Shown here: in pieces, positions 20,076 through 30,194 of the stretch | Position numbering within the stretch: the first letter of the stretch is position 1 | How the letters are laid out: each line of letters opens with the position of its first letter | Source: Gordonia lacunae | Lineage (GTDB): Bacteria > Actinomycetota > Actinomycetes > Mycobacteriales > Mycobacteriaceae | Reading direction: 5' to 3' | Length of the DNA: 64,000 nucleotides | NCBI RefSeq assembly: GCF_002149015.1 | Contig: NZ_NGFO01000021.1 | Span: 1-64,000, forward strand | Program-made: the position numbers and the translations under genes | Notes under the pieces: generated by a model | What the model was told of the DNA's origin: nothing | Seen by the model: only the letters and a program-made list of their open reading frames with translations | The model's database searches: none

Positions 20076-20834
20076 TCAACTCAGATGGCGGACGAAGAAT
20101 CCGGCGGCGTCCTCACCCGCGTACGCCGGGACGCCGGTGTGTCCACCCATGTTCGCGTGCAGACTCTTCTCCGTCGAACCGAACGCGTCGAAGAGGTCCA
20201 GCGCGGCCTGCCGGTCGTTGTGTTCGTCGTCCCACTGCAGCAGCACGTGCAGGGGAATCGTGACGCGCCGGGCCTCGTCGAGAATCGCTCGCGGGATGAA
20301 ACTCCCCGCGAACAGCACCGCGGCCCCGATCCGTGGCTCGGTCCGGGCCAGCCGGACGCCGACGGAGATGACGCCTCCGGAATAACCCACCGGCCCATCG
20401 ATGTCCGGCAGCGCGAGGAGTCGGTCCATTGCCATCTGCCATTCCGGAACAGACTGCTCGACCAGGGGCAGGACGAGCCGGTCGACGATGTCGGCGCTGA
20501 CCTCACGGCCCGCCTGCAGCGCCCGACGCAGATCGGCACGGGCCTGCTCGGCGGCGATCGACGTCGGACGGTCACCACCGCCGGGAGTCTCGATCGTCGC
20601 CGCGGCGAAGCCGTCGGCCACGGCCCGCCGCGCCCGGGCGGCCAACCGGGGATACATCTGTTCGAGACCGCCGGGGTGCCCGAGCAGGATCAGCGGAACG
20701 GGTGGCGAGGTCGTCGCGGGCATCCACAGGGTGCCGGGGATGTCGCCGACGACGAAGTCGCGTTCGACGACGTCGTCGACGAGGTGGGTCTCAGAGGTGA
20801 AGTGCATGGTCGTGCCTTTCGGGTGTGCGCTCAT
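20076..20834 (-). CDS. Alpha/beta hydrolase, dienelactone-hydrolase-like
   Basis: The 252-residue protein is a cytosolic alpha/beta hydrolase. It shows the oxyanion-hole region LLGHPGG (~residues 50-56), the nucleophile elbow GYSGG with Ser near residue 151, an acid in LQWDDEHND and a His in NMGGHTGVP. The substrate is unknown. Two starts are possible: ATG 20834 with GGGGAGC upstream, and ATG 20807 with GAAAGG upstream. A 16-codon open frame with a near-perfect Shine-Dalgarno lies 19 bases upstream and may control it. Confidence 0.8.
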   Translation of the reverse strand: MSAHPKGTTMHFTSETHLVDDVVERDFVVGDIPGTLWMPATTSPPVPLILLGHPGGLEQMYPRLAARARRAVADGFAAATIETPGGGDRPTSIAAEQARADLRRALQAGREVSADIVDRLVLPLVEQSVPEWQMAMDRLLALPDIDGPVGYSGGVISVGVRLARTEPRIGAAVLFAGSFIPRAILDEARRVTIPLHVLLQWDDEHNDRQAALDLFDAFGSTEKSLHANMGGHTGVPAYAGEDAAGFFVRHLS

Positions 20835-20853
20835 ACGGCGCTCCCCGGACGAC

Positions 20854-20904
20854 CTATCGTCCGACCGTGACTCCGTAGCGGAGCGCCCACGTCGAATCGT
20901 TCAT
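20854..20904 (-). CDS. Putative 16-residue leader peptide
   Basis: A short frame, MNDSTWALRYGVTVGR, begins with ATG eight bases after a perfect AGGAGG (20913-20918 on the other strand) and ends with TAG 19 bases before the hydrolase start. The ribosome binding site is better than those of most genes here. This suggests it is translated and may act as a leader peptide or small protein. No homology is claimed. Confidence 0.45.
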   Translation of the reverse strand: MNDSTWALRYGVTVGR

Positions 20905-20988
20905 GGGTATCGCCTCCTCGGTCTGTCGCACGGACGCTGAACACACTAGCACCGGCCGACCAGCGGCCACGCGGAATTCTCGTCGCCG

Positions 20989-22077
20989 CTAGACGGTCAA
21001 CGGCACCGCGACGTCGGCGCCGCCCTCTTCAGTGATCCGGGCGCCCATCTGCGTGTAGGTGGGGGCAGTGATGAACCCGCCGGCGAAGAGCGCCTCGCCC
21101 TGACGGAATCCAGGGGACTCCGCCAGGAGGTGCTCGGGCACGAAGCCGAAGGTGTCGGCGAGTTCGGCGAGATCTCGGGGCGCGTTCATCCGCATCAGAC
21201 ACAGGTTGTCGCACTGGGACAGGACGTTGGGATGGATCTTGGTGGGCCGTTGCGTCGACAGCAGGAGCCAGAGGCCGAATTTGCGTCCCTCGGCGGCGAT
21301 CTGCACGACGCGATCGATCAGTGCCTGTTCCACCGCGCTGGTGGCCAGAGGCGGGCAGATGTTGTGGGCCTCGTCGATGACGATGAGGACAGGACGACGT
21401 TCGTCGCGGCGGGCCCACAGGTGTTCGAGCACGCTGAGGGCGGCCACTTTCGGTTCCGCGGGGTGGGCGAACCCGCCGAGGTCGAGCACGGTCGCCTGCG
21501 GCCGGTCGTCGATGACGTCGGTGGCCGCGACGTCGCCCCGCGCCCACAGTGCCCAGTCGAGGACCTGTAGATTCTCGATCCGCTTGGCCAGCCGCTGGTG
21601 TCCTGGATCATCCGAACTGCGGAGAGCATCGAGATAGGTGGTCTGATCGGACGTTGCGGTGAGAGTGGCGTCGGCGTGCAGCAGAACGTTGTACTCGTCG
21701 GCGTCGGCGATCGGATCCAGCTGCAGGACCGCGGCCTTCGCGGCCAGGGGCAACGAGAGGAACCGCGTCCGCAGTTGGGGTCCCTCGCGCCGGGTGGAGT
21801 GGAGCACCCGGATGTCGGCGGTCGCGATCGCGTCGGCGGTTGCCGGATCGGTGGTGCTTCGTGTTTCCGGCAACCGGGTGAAGTCCGCGTTCGGATCGAG
21901 GATCAGCAGTGGGAGTCGAGTGCGCAGCAACAGCTGCTCGAGCACCACGCCGAGCGCGTAGGTCTTGCCGGATCCGCTCTGGCCGCACCAGAAGGTGTGG
22001 CGGTTGAACTTCTCCGCGGTGAGGAGGACATCGGTCGTCGCGTTGTCGCGATGGTTTCCCACTGTCAGCTGAACCAC
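20989..22077 (-). CDS. HerA-like / DUF87 ATP-binding protein
   Basis: The 362-residue ATPase has Walker A GQSGSGKT (32-39), Walker B VLIVIDEAHN and a STQRP sensor motif typical of the FtsK-HerA superfamily. HerA-type enzymes work as hexameric DNA translocases or helicases; some act with nucleases in defence. No NurA or Sir2-like partner is next to it. GTG at 22077 starts 29 bases after the GNAT gene on the same strand, so both may belong to the same transcript as the aromatic-amine operon upstream. Function here is open. Confidence 0.82.
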   Translation of the reverse strand: MVQLTVGNHRDNATTDVLLTAEKFNRHTFWCGQSGSGKTYALGVVLEQLLLRTRLPLLILDPNADFTRLPETRSTTDPATADAIATADIRVLHSTRREGPQLRTRFLSLPLAAKAAVLQLDPIADADEYNVLLHADATLTATSDQTTYLDALRSSDDPGHQRLAKRIENLQVLDWALWARGDVAATDVIDDRPQATVLDLGGFAHPAEPKVAALSVLEHLWARRDERRPVLIVIDEAHNICPPLATSAVEQALIDRVVQIAAEGRKFGLWLLLSTQRPTKIHPNVLSQCDNLCLMRMNAPRDLAELADTFGFVPEHLLAESPGFRQGEALFAGGFITAPTYTQMGARITEEGGADVAVPLTV

Positions 22078-22106
22078 GTCCGTACCTTACTGGCACGAGC
22101 GACTTC

Positions 22107-22598
22107 TCATCGGGCTTCCGAGCCGGACAACTCCTTGCGCAGGACGAAGGCGCGGTCGCCGGTGGTGGCGTCGCGGACCGGGAACCCGTGCCTGCCGTAG
22201 AAGCGGTGCGCGTCGACGTCGGGTTCGTCGACCTCGATCTCGAACTCGCCGACGCCGCGCCGGGCCGCCTCCGCGACGGCAGCGGTGAGCACCGCACCAC
22301 CGAGTCCGCGGCTCCGTTCGGCCGGCGTCGTGTACATCTCGTCGAGAAGTGCGATGCCGCCGTCGACCCACACGTTGGTCCGGATGGTGACCACGCCCAC
22401 CGAGATGACCGGTTCGCCGGCCACGACGGCGAAAGTCGTGGTGCCCGAGAGTAACTCGTGCAGGCGACCGGCCAGCACCGACGGTCCGGGCGACGGCATG
22501 CCGTACTCGCGATTGAACGCGTCCAGGAGATCGGCCATCCTCGCCGCGTCCGCCGGCGTCGCCACTCGGGCGCTGATGTGGTCGTACACGGGTCCCAC
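22107..22598 (-). CDS. GNAT-family N-acetyltransferase
   Basis: The 163-residue protein has a GNAT fold with the acetyl-CoA motif RSRGLGGAVLTAAVAEA (motif A, ~residues 95-111) and the C-terminal segment DVDAHRFYGRHGF. It is predicted to acetylate a small amine or peptide with acetyl-CoA. It begins 42 bases after the AurF-like gene on the same strand. A tailoring or self-protection role on the arylamine product is possible but rests only on position. Confidence 0.82.
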   Translation of the reverse strand: MGPVYDHISARVATPADAARMADLLDAFNREYGMPSPGPSVLAGRLHELLSGTTTFAVVAGEPVISVGVVTIRTNVWVDGGIALLDEMYTTPAERSRGLGGAVLTAAVAEAARRGVGEFEIEVDEPDVDAHRFYGRHGFPVRDATTGDRAFVLRKELSGSEAR

Positions 22599-22640
22599 CG
22601 TAGCGGCACCTCCGACGACGATCGTCCCGCTTCGGCGCGG

Positions 22641-23582
22641 TCAGCCGACCTCGCCGAAGCGGGCGAGCAGACGGTCGACCGCGCTGCAGTCCTGCAGAAC
22701 TCGTCGGCGGCCGGGGTCCTCGGCGACATCGCGGAGCATCGCATCGCCGCCCGGGATCCGCTCGATGCCGACGACCGCCGACCACACGGCCCCGTCGGTG
22801 GCCGTGAACGCGTCGACACCGTCACGCAGGGCCCGCGCCAGGACGATCCGGTCATCCGGGCCCAACCGGTCGTGGACCAGGGCGATCATCTCGCCGGCGA
22901 CCGAGCCGTGCGCGCGTTCGTCGCGACGGTGCAGGGCAACGGTGGCCTGATGCACCGGTTGGATCGACCGATCGTCGGCGATCAAGGTCAGGTAGTCCCC
23001 GATGGAGGTCTCGGCGACCGTGGCGAACGCCAGGGTCGTCAGAGCCGCAGCCCGTGCCGACTCCGCCTGCGCGAGTGCCTCACGGTGTCGCCGCACCGTC
23101 GACGACGCCGGCAGCGCGGTGTCCGGCAGCGCCCAGCCGCGCCGTCGGCGGGTCAGCGCCGACGCGTTCAGGTGCATCAGCGTGTGGTACTCCTCGTCGA
23201 CCATCGACTGCACCACGGCCGCTCGCCCCGCATCCGAGAACCCGGTGCCGAACGCGTCTCGGAACAGCAATCCGAAACCGGGTGTCACCACGTCCTGTTC
23301 GATGTCGATGACGCTCTTGTTGTACGCGATCCAGCCCCACGCCCGGACCCTGGACCGGACGTCCTCGTCGAGCCGATCCCAGTCCGGATGCCCCGCGAAG
23401 GGGAGCATGGTCTCGGGGTAGTCGGATCGGGTGTCGTCGTAGAGGTCGTCCATCGTCGGGCCGTCGAGTTCGGGTTCGGTGCGCCGCACCGTCGCCCGCC
23501 GGGGCCAGCTGCGGACGAGCCCGCGGATCACCGCCGACTCCACCGGATCGGAGGCGTCGTGGTCGGGCAGTGCGCCGGTCAT
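22641..23582 (-). CDS. AurF/CmlI-type diiron arylamine N-oxygenase
   Basis: The 313-residue protein is predicted to oxidise an aromatic amine to a hydroxylamine, nitroso or nitro group with O2. All seven metal ligands of AurF can be placed with matching spacing: Glu95 (DIEQD), Glu130 and His133 (DEEYH), Glu191 (AETS), His218, Glu222 and His225 (ALHRRDERAH). AurF makes p-nitrobenzoate; the relatives CmlI and ObaC act on p-aminophenylalanine-derived substrates. The ATGA overlap with the PapC-like gene ties it to a pathway that makes p-aminophenylalanine, so that amine or a derivative is the likely substrate. The family is clear; the exact substrate is inference. Confidence 0.9.
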   Translation of the reverse strand: MTGALPDHDASDPVESAVIRGLVRSWPRRATVRRTEPELDGPTMDDLYDDTRSDYPETMLPFAGHPDWDRLDEDVRSRVRAWGWIAYNKSVIDIEQDVVTPGFGLLFRDAFGTGFSDAGRAAVVQSMVDEEYHTLMHLNASALTRRRRGWALPDTALPASSTVRRHREALAQAESARAAALTTLAFATVAETSIGDYLTLIADDRSIQPVHQATVALHRRDERAHGSVAGEMIALVHDRLGPDDRIVLARALRDGVDAFTATDGAVWSAVVGIERIPGGDAMLRDVAEDPGRRRVLQDCSAVDRLLARFGEVG

Positions 23583-24459
23583 GACGCCGGTCCGTCGAAC
23601 AACCGGGCACACAGCTCCGCATAGCCGTCCGCGTGGGTGCCCAGGGCGGCGCCGGCCCGGACGAGCAGTGCCGCGAACTCGTCGGCGTCGCGGTCGGTGT
23701 CGCCGGCATCGGCACAGGCGGCCGAGACCCGGGAGACGGCCCGCCCCAGGGCTTCTCGAGCTGCCGGTGCGCACGGGTTCGACTTCTGGACGTCCCGGTA
23801 CACCTCGGGCGTCCCGCCGGTGATCCGAGCCAGCATCGCCGACATCGTCGTGAACGGGGGAGTGGCCAGCAGCGCTGTGTCGTCGGCGTCGACTCCCAGG
23901 TCGGCGAGTGCAGTTCCGAACGACAAGATCGTCGCATGGGTGAGCGCCTGGATCGCGGCGCACAGCCGGTCGTGTCGCTCCGCGGTGGTGACCTCCGTCC
24001 GGGCGCCCCACCGTGCCAGGTCGTCGAGGAGACGGTCCGCGCCGGGACCGTGCCGATGGACGACGACCGCGACCACCCGTCCGGGTAGATCGAGTGGCGG
24101 CGCGAACATCGGATTCACCCCGACGGTCGGCCCGCCGGGCTCGAGATCGGCCACCACTGCCGCGAACCGCGTCTTCACCGACAGCGTTTCCACCAGCAAT
24201 GCCGTCGGGCGCAGCACGGATCGCACCGTCCGCACCGCGGCGAGTGCCACCCCCTCCGGCACCGCGAGCACCAGGACATCGGCCTCGCGCAGCCGCGCGG
24301 TCGCCTCCGGACCCGGGGATCGGATGTCGTCGCCGGCTATGGCGTCCAGGACGTGCACGGTGTCGCCGTCACCGCGCCACCGATCGGCGAACATCGTCCC
24401 CACCGCTCCCGCTCCGCCGGCCACGACCACCGACCGCACACCGGGGGCGGTCGATGCGG

Positions 24460-24463
<4 letters not shown>
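23579..24463 (-). CDS. papC: PapC-like 4-amino-4-deoxyprephenate dehydrogenase
   Basis: The 294-residue protein is a prephenate-dehydrogenase homologue: NAD-binding GGAGAVG (16-22), then VLAVPEG, NPMFAPP, QALTHATILSFG and YRDVQKSNP near residue 225. Tyrosine-pathway TyrA would have the same fold. The gene overlaps an aminodeoxychorismate synthase gene by four bases and is followed by an N-oxygenase, so oxidation of 4-amino-4-deoxyprephenate to p-aminophenylpyruvate is the likely reaction. A host aminotransferase would then give p-aminophenylalanine; none is seen in the cluster. Confidence 0.85.
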
Positions 24464-26638
<2,175 letters not shown>

Positions 26639-26649
<11 letters not shown>

Positions 26650-27058
26650 CCGAGCCGGCGGACGCGTGCGCGACCGAGTCGCGTTCGGGGGCCGCGTCGG
26701 GCACCGAATCGCCGGCCGTCGGCGGCTGGTCGGTCGCCACGATCAGGTCCTCCACGCGACAGGTCTCGGCGATCAACAGGTCGTAGAGAGCGTGTACGAA
26801 ATCCGGGGACAGGTCGTGTTCGACGGCGAACCGGTGGGCGTGTTCATGCACGACTCCGACACGGCGCGGCTGCATCACCGCGATGGCGTGCCGGCGTTTG
26901 AGTCGCGCGATGCGGGTGCACACCTCGATCCGGGCGCGAACGGTGTCGAGCAGTCGATCGTCGATCCCGTCCAATTCCGTACGCAATGCTTCGAGTTCGC
27001 GTGCACTGAGTTCGTTCTCACCCAGCGCTCGCCCGTCGATGTTCGTCGTCTGGTTCAC
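26639..27058 (-). CDS. papB: PapB-like chorismate mutase (4-amino-4-deoxychorismate mutase)
   Basis: The 139-residue protein is a type II (AroQ) chorismate mutase: ELEALRTELDGIDDRLLDTV (21-40), RARIEVCTRIARLKR with active-site Arg and Lys, the MQPRRV segment and AETCRVEDLI. The MQPxRV and CRVED features resemble PapB/CmlD-type mutases. It should rearrange 4-amino-4-deoxychorismate to 4-amino-4-deoxyprephenate. GTG 27058 has GGTGG seven bases upstream; an in-frame ATG at 27184 would add 42 poorly conserved residues. It overlaps papA by 11 bases and is the first gene of the operon. The last ~30 residues are disordered. Confidence 0.85.
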
Positions 27059-27347
27059 GGCGCGACCACCTAGAAGTGTCCGAATGCGCGGCCCGCCGGC
27101 TTGAACCGCCCCGAGATGCGGCGCCGCCCTGTGGGCCCTGCGCCCGGGTTCGCGTCGGCGAACCCACACCCCGACTCGGTCCATGGTCGCACCGACTGCG
27201 AGATCTCGAAGGCGTTGACGTCACCAGCTGATCACGATTCATCAACGACCGGGACGTCACCGTGACGAGATGCGTTGTCGGGGCGCCGGTTCGATTGCGG
27301 CAAGTCCGACCTTCCGGGCGTGTCCTCATCCGAATCCTTTGCGGCGC
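27059..27347 (-). promoter_or_regulatory. Upstream region of the papB operon
   Basis: This 289-base gap has no good coding frame. It holds a stem-loop with perfect 8-bp arms (27146-27153 with 27158-27165, 4-base loop), a 10-bp palindrome CGAGATCTCG (27199-27208), and two direct copies of GACGTCACC (27217-27225 and 27253-27261, 36 bp apart), the second inside a CGTCAC-C-GTGACG palindrome. The repeats suggest regulator sites, and the stem-loop may be in the mRNA leader. I could not assign a clear promoter. Confidence 0.45.
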
Positions 27348-27650
27348 TCACTTTCCCGCGTGCCGCAGGTGCCCGTAGAGCGCGGCGCGGTAACCGCGGG
27401 TGTAACTGGGTTCCTCGTCGTCCGGGTGGGGTGGACAGGCGAGCGTCGATGCCGCGAGCTGTCGGGCCCACGGCGGCGGAAGAGCGTCGAGATCGGCGGC
27501 GGCGTCGAGAAATCCCTGCTGGAACAGGTCCGGGTCGAGGTGCTCGTCGAGTTCGGCATCGAAGATGGGGAACGACGTGGGCAGTCGCGTGACCACGCCG
27601 TATTCGGTGACGATGTCGAGCTCAGGCAGGTCGGAGTCGGGACTTTTCAA
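27348..27650 (-). CDS. Hypothetical protein downstream of the recombinase
   Basis: The 100-residue acidic protein has many Asp/Glu residues in its first 60 positions (e.g. FDAELDEHLDPDLFQQGFLD) and a His/Arg-rich end. It has no membrane segment. I do not recognise it. The TTG start overlaps the recombinase stop by four bases, so the two are translationally coupled and may work together, for example as a recombinase accessory factor; this is a guess. Confidence 0.6.
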   Translation of the reverse strand: MKSPDSDLPELDIVTEYGVVTRLPTSFPIFDAELDEHLDPDLFQQGFLDAAADLDALPPPWARQLAASTLACPPHPDDEEPSYTRGYRAALYGHLRHAGK

Positions 27651-28246
27651 CGGACCGACCGCCTTTCGGCAAGTGTGCGGTACAGGGTCGCGCGACTGAC
27701 ACCGAGTTCCTGAGCGATCTTCGGTACGGAGACACCTCGCGCGCGCATCTGCTCGGCTCGGGCCACCTGGTCGGCGTCGAGCGCCCGGGGACGACCGATG
27801 GTCGAGGTCGACCCGCGCAGTGTCCTCGGTGTCGACCGGTTCGTCGGCGTGCCGGTGTCGTCGAGTTCGGCCAGCGACGCCAAGACCCCGACGATCATCG
27901 CTCCGGCCGGGTCGGCGGTGTCGATGCCCTCGCGTAACGAGCGCAGTCCGATGCGGCGTCCAGTCATCTGGTTCGCGATCTCCATGACCTCGGGCACGGT
28001 GCGGCCGAGGCGATCGATACCGACGACCACGGTGATGTCACCGGGGCGCGCGTAGTCGAGCAGGGCGGCCATGCCGGGACGGTGGCCGGCGGGGGTGGTT
28101 CGGTCGGCCGGGTCGCTGTAGATGCGCGCGGGATCGACTCCCGCCTCGGTGAGTGCATCGATCTGGGGCGCGAGTGGATGGGCGCCGGCCGTTTCGCGAG
28201 CGTAACCGAGCGACATCCCCGACGACTCTGTTGGATCTGCTGTCAC
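27647..28246 (-). CDS. Serine recombinase (resolvase)-like protein with Ser-to-Thr at the nucleophile position
   Basis: The 199-residue protein has the layout of a small resolvase/invertase: an N-terminal catalytic domain, then a helix-turn-helix (RARGVSVPKIAQELGVSRAT, ~165-184). The usual GYxRVST start of the family reads GYARETAG here, so the nucleophilic Ser is replaced by Thr19. The Asp78-Arg79-x-x-Arg82 motif (GIDRLGRT) is kept. It may be an inactive recombinase that works as a DNA-binding protein, or a slow enzyme. GTG at 28246 is preferred, perhaps leaderless; ATG 28216 is an alternative. It adjoins an AT-rich repeat region. Confidence 0.8.
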   Translation of the reverse strand: MTADPTESSGMSLGYARETAGAHPLAPQIDALTEAGVDPARIYSDPADRTTPAGHRPGMAALLDYARPGDITVVVGIDRLGRTVPEVMEIANQMTGRRIGLRSLREGIDTADPAGAMIVGVLASLAELDDTGTPTNRSTPRTLRGSTSTIGRPRALDADQVARAEQMRARGVSVPKIAQELGVSRATLYRTLAERRSVR

Positions 28247-28265
28247 CGTGGCAGCGTATCTCAAA

Positions 28266-28375
28266 AGTATCGAAACTATTCGGCGCGACACTCATATTTC
28301 GAGACCAATGCCACGAGGAGCCCTGGACGTAAGTATTAAAAGTCTCGAATGTTGTCGCATTAAGATTTGAGACTA
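28266..28375. repeat. Four copies of a 12-bp near-palindrome (AGTNTCGAAAYT)
   Basis: Copies lie at 28266-28277 (+), 28295-28306 (-), 28341-28352 (+) and 28363-28374 (-), in alternating orientation. The first, AGTATCGAAACT, is almost a perfect palindrome around TCGA. The stretch is clearly more AT-rich than its surroundings and sits between the recombinase start and the downstream hydrolase. It could be the recombinase's own binding (res-like) site or an operator for both genes. Confidence 0.6.
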
Positions 28376-28530
28376 TGGCGGACCGGCGACTCGCGACGGC
28401 GCCTGTGGCGGGGACGGGTCGTCGGCATCGGGGCGTCCCCTGTTCGCACCGTTTCGGGTGCTTTCGCCGCGAGCGGCTCGACTCGGGCGTTACCGTCGCA
28501 CCACCTGTCGTCGGCGGTGGAGGCACGTTC

Positions 28531-29442
28531 ATGGGACTCGCAGACTCGGACGCCCACGCATCGGCACCGCACCTCGTCGAGACGCCGTCCGGGCCGGTCG
28601 AATACGTCGACGTCGGGTCCGGCCCGCCGCTGGTGTTCCTGCACGGGTCGCCGGGCGGCTGCGACCAAGGTGCCCTGATGACGCGCTTCCTGGCCGGGGC
28701 TCACCGGGTCATCGCGATCTCGCGGCCGGGCTATCTGGCCACGCCGCTCAGGGACGACACGCGTGCTCCGGCGGCGCAGGCGGACCTGATCGCGGCCGTG
28801 CTGGACGCGTTGGGGGTCGAGCGTTTCGCGCTGATGTGCTGGTCCGGGGGCGGACCCGCCGCCTATTCGCTCGCCGCTGCGGTGCCGGACCGCGTCGCAT
28901 CGATGGTCGCGGTTGCGGCGGTCAGCACGCGTTTCGACCCGCGGAGCAGGCTGCGCGGACGACTCGAGCTGTCCGAGGAGAAGCTTCTCTTCAACCGCCT
29001 CGGCCAGTGGCTCGCGACCACGCTTGCCGCCACGGCGCCGTCCACGGCCATCTCCACTCTTCTCTCCGGTGAGGGCGATCTGTCGCGCGCGCAGATCCGG
29101 GAACTCACCGCGAGCATCGTCGCCGACGACGACCAGCGCGCGCTCGCGATCGATCTGTTCGACACCGTGTCCGGTGCCCGAAAAGCGGGGTTCGACAACG
29201 ACTTCGATCAATTCCGCCAACTCGACCTACCACTCGCGTCCATCTCCGCGCCGGTGCTCGCGATACACGCGCGCACCGACGCCGACGTCCCCTTCGCGCA
29301 GAGTGTCCATGCCGTTGACGAGGTGCCGGGTGCTCGCCTCGAGGCGATCGACGAAGGCACCCACCTGTCGATGTGGCTCGGTCCCGACGCGGCGAGGCTG
29401 CAGTCGCTGGTCGTCGAACATCTGTCCGCGGCGACGACGTGA
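28531..29442 (+). CDS. Alpha/beta hydrolase
   Basis: The 303-residue protein shows the alpha/beta hydrolase plan: VFLHGSPGG oxyanion segment (~residue 35), nucleophile elbow CWSGG (Ser ~ residue 102), an acid in HARTDADVPF and the His in DEGTHLSMW. Such enzymes cleave esters, epoxides or C-C bonds; the substrate cannot be told. The ATG at 28531 has GGTGGAGG upstream; an open frame reaching back to 28375 would start inside the repeat region and is less likely. It is divergent from the recombinase. Confidence 0.85.
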   Translation: MGLADSDAHASAPHLVETPSGPVEYVDVGSGPPLVFLHGSPGGCDQGALMTRFLAGAHRVIAISRPGYLATPLRDDTRAPAAQADLIAAVLDALGVERFALMCWSGGGPAAYSLAAAVPDRVASMVAVAAVSTRFDPRSRLRGRLELSEEKLLFNRLGQWLATTLAATAPSTAISTLLSGEGDLSRAQIRELTASIVADDDQRALAIDLFDTVSGARKAGFDNDFDQFRQLDLPLASISAPVLAIHARTDADVPFAQSVHAVDEVPGARLEAIDEGTHLSMWLGPDAARLQSLVVEHLSAATT

Positions 29443-29491
29443 CGCCCGCACCGCAGGTGAAGTTCATCGGTCGCGGGCTTTGCTTACCATG

Positions 29492-29536
29492 CCCTTCGAG
29501 GCTCGTCGCTTGCGCTCCTCGCACCTCAGGGAGCGG
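29492..29536. repeat. Candidate dispersed intergenic repeat
   Basis: The segment from CCCTTCGAGGCTCGTCG to CACCTCAGGGAGCGG is partly self-complementary (the CCCT...AGGG ends pair). It resembles, from memory, short repeats scattered between genes of Gordonia/Rhodococcus-type genomes. Only one copy is in this window, so dispersal is not shown here. Confidence 0.3.
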
Positions 29537-29578
29537 AATGCTCGTCGCTCTCCTTCCTCGTGGGGGGGCAGCAGCGAA

Positions 29579-30082
29579 TCAGAACAGGGTCGGCGGGAGC
29601 GCCCCTTCGAACTCGAGCAACCATCGCTTGGTGGAGAGGTCCCGGCCCGACTCGCCTCCGGAGTAGCCGCCGAGACCGTCACCGGCGATCACACGGTGGC
29701 ACGGGATGACCAGCGGCACGGGGTTGATGCCCATGATGGTCCCGACGCCGCGTGCGGAGACCCGGGTGCCGGTCCTCGCGGCGAGTTCTCCGTAGGTGAT
29801 CGTGTCGCCATGGCCGACGTCCCGGTTCAGCGTCGTCAGGACCGCACGTGCGGTGTCCGACATGCCGCCGAGGTCCACGGGGAGGTCGAACTCGGTGAGT
29901 TCGCCGGCGAAATAGGCGCGGAGTTGCCGAACCGCTTCGGCGAGAACAGGATCGATGGAGTCGTCGCCGGCCGCCTGCTCGGTGCCTGCCGGCCAGGCCA
30001 CGCGCACGACGGCCGAGCCGTCGCTCTCGACGGCCACGGTACCGACGGGCGTCGGCACGAGAACACGGCGTGGTACGGACAT
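29579..30082 (-). CDS. ogt: Methylated-DNA-protein-cysteine methyltransferase (Ogt)
   Basis: The 167-residue protein repairs O6-alkylguanine by accepting the alkyl group on a cysteine in a suicide reaction. The active site IPCHRVIAGDGLGGYSGG is near the C terminus, preceded by ITYGELAARTG and the VGTIMGINPVPL recognition-helix region. ATG 30082 (MSVPRRVLV) was chosen; GTG 30097 would add five residues. Neither has a clear Shine-Dalgarno. Confidence 0.93.
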   Translation of the reverse strand: MSVPRRVLVPTPVGTVAVESDGSAVVRVAWPAGTEQAAGDDSIDPVLAEAVRQLRAYFAGELTEFDLPVDLGGMSDTARAVLTTLNRDVGHGDTITYGELAARTGTRVSARGVGTIMGINPVPLVIPCHRVIAGDGLGGYSGGESGRDLSTKRWLLEFEGALPPTLF

Positions 30083-30194
30083 TCGGTGGGATCTCACGGT
30101 CGGGGTCGGGTGCGGTCACAGTAGCGCCAGAGTCGCGACCCTGGGTGGATACAGCTCCGGGAATATTCGGCCCGATCGTCTTGTTCCGCCCACC

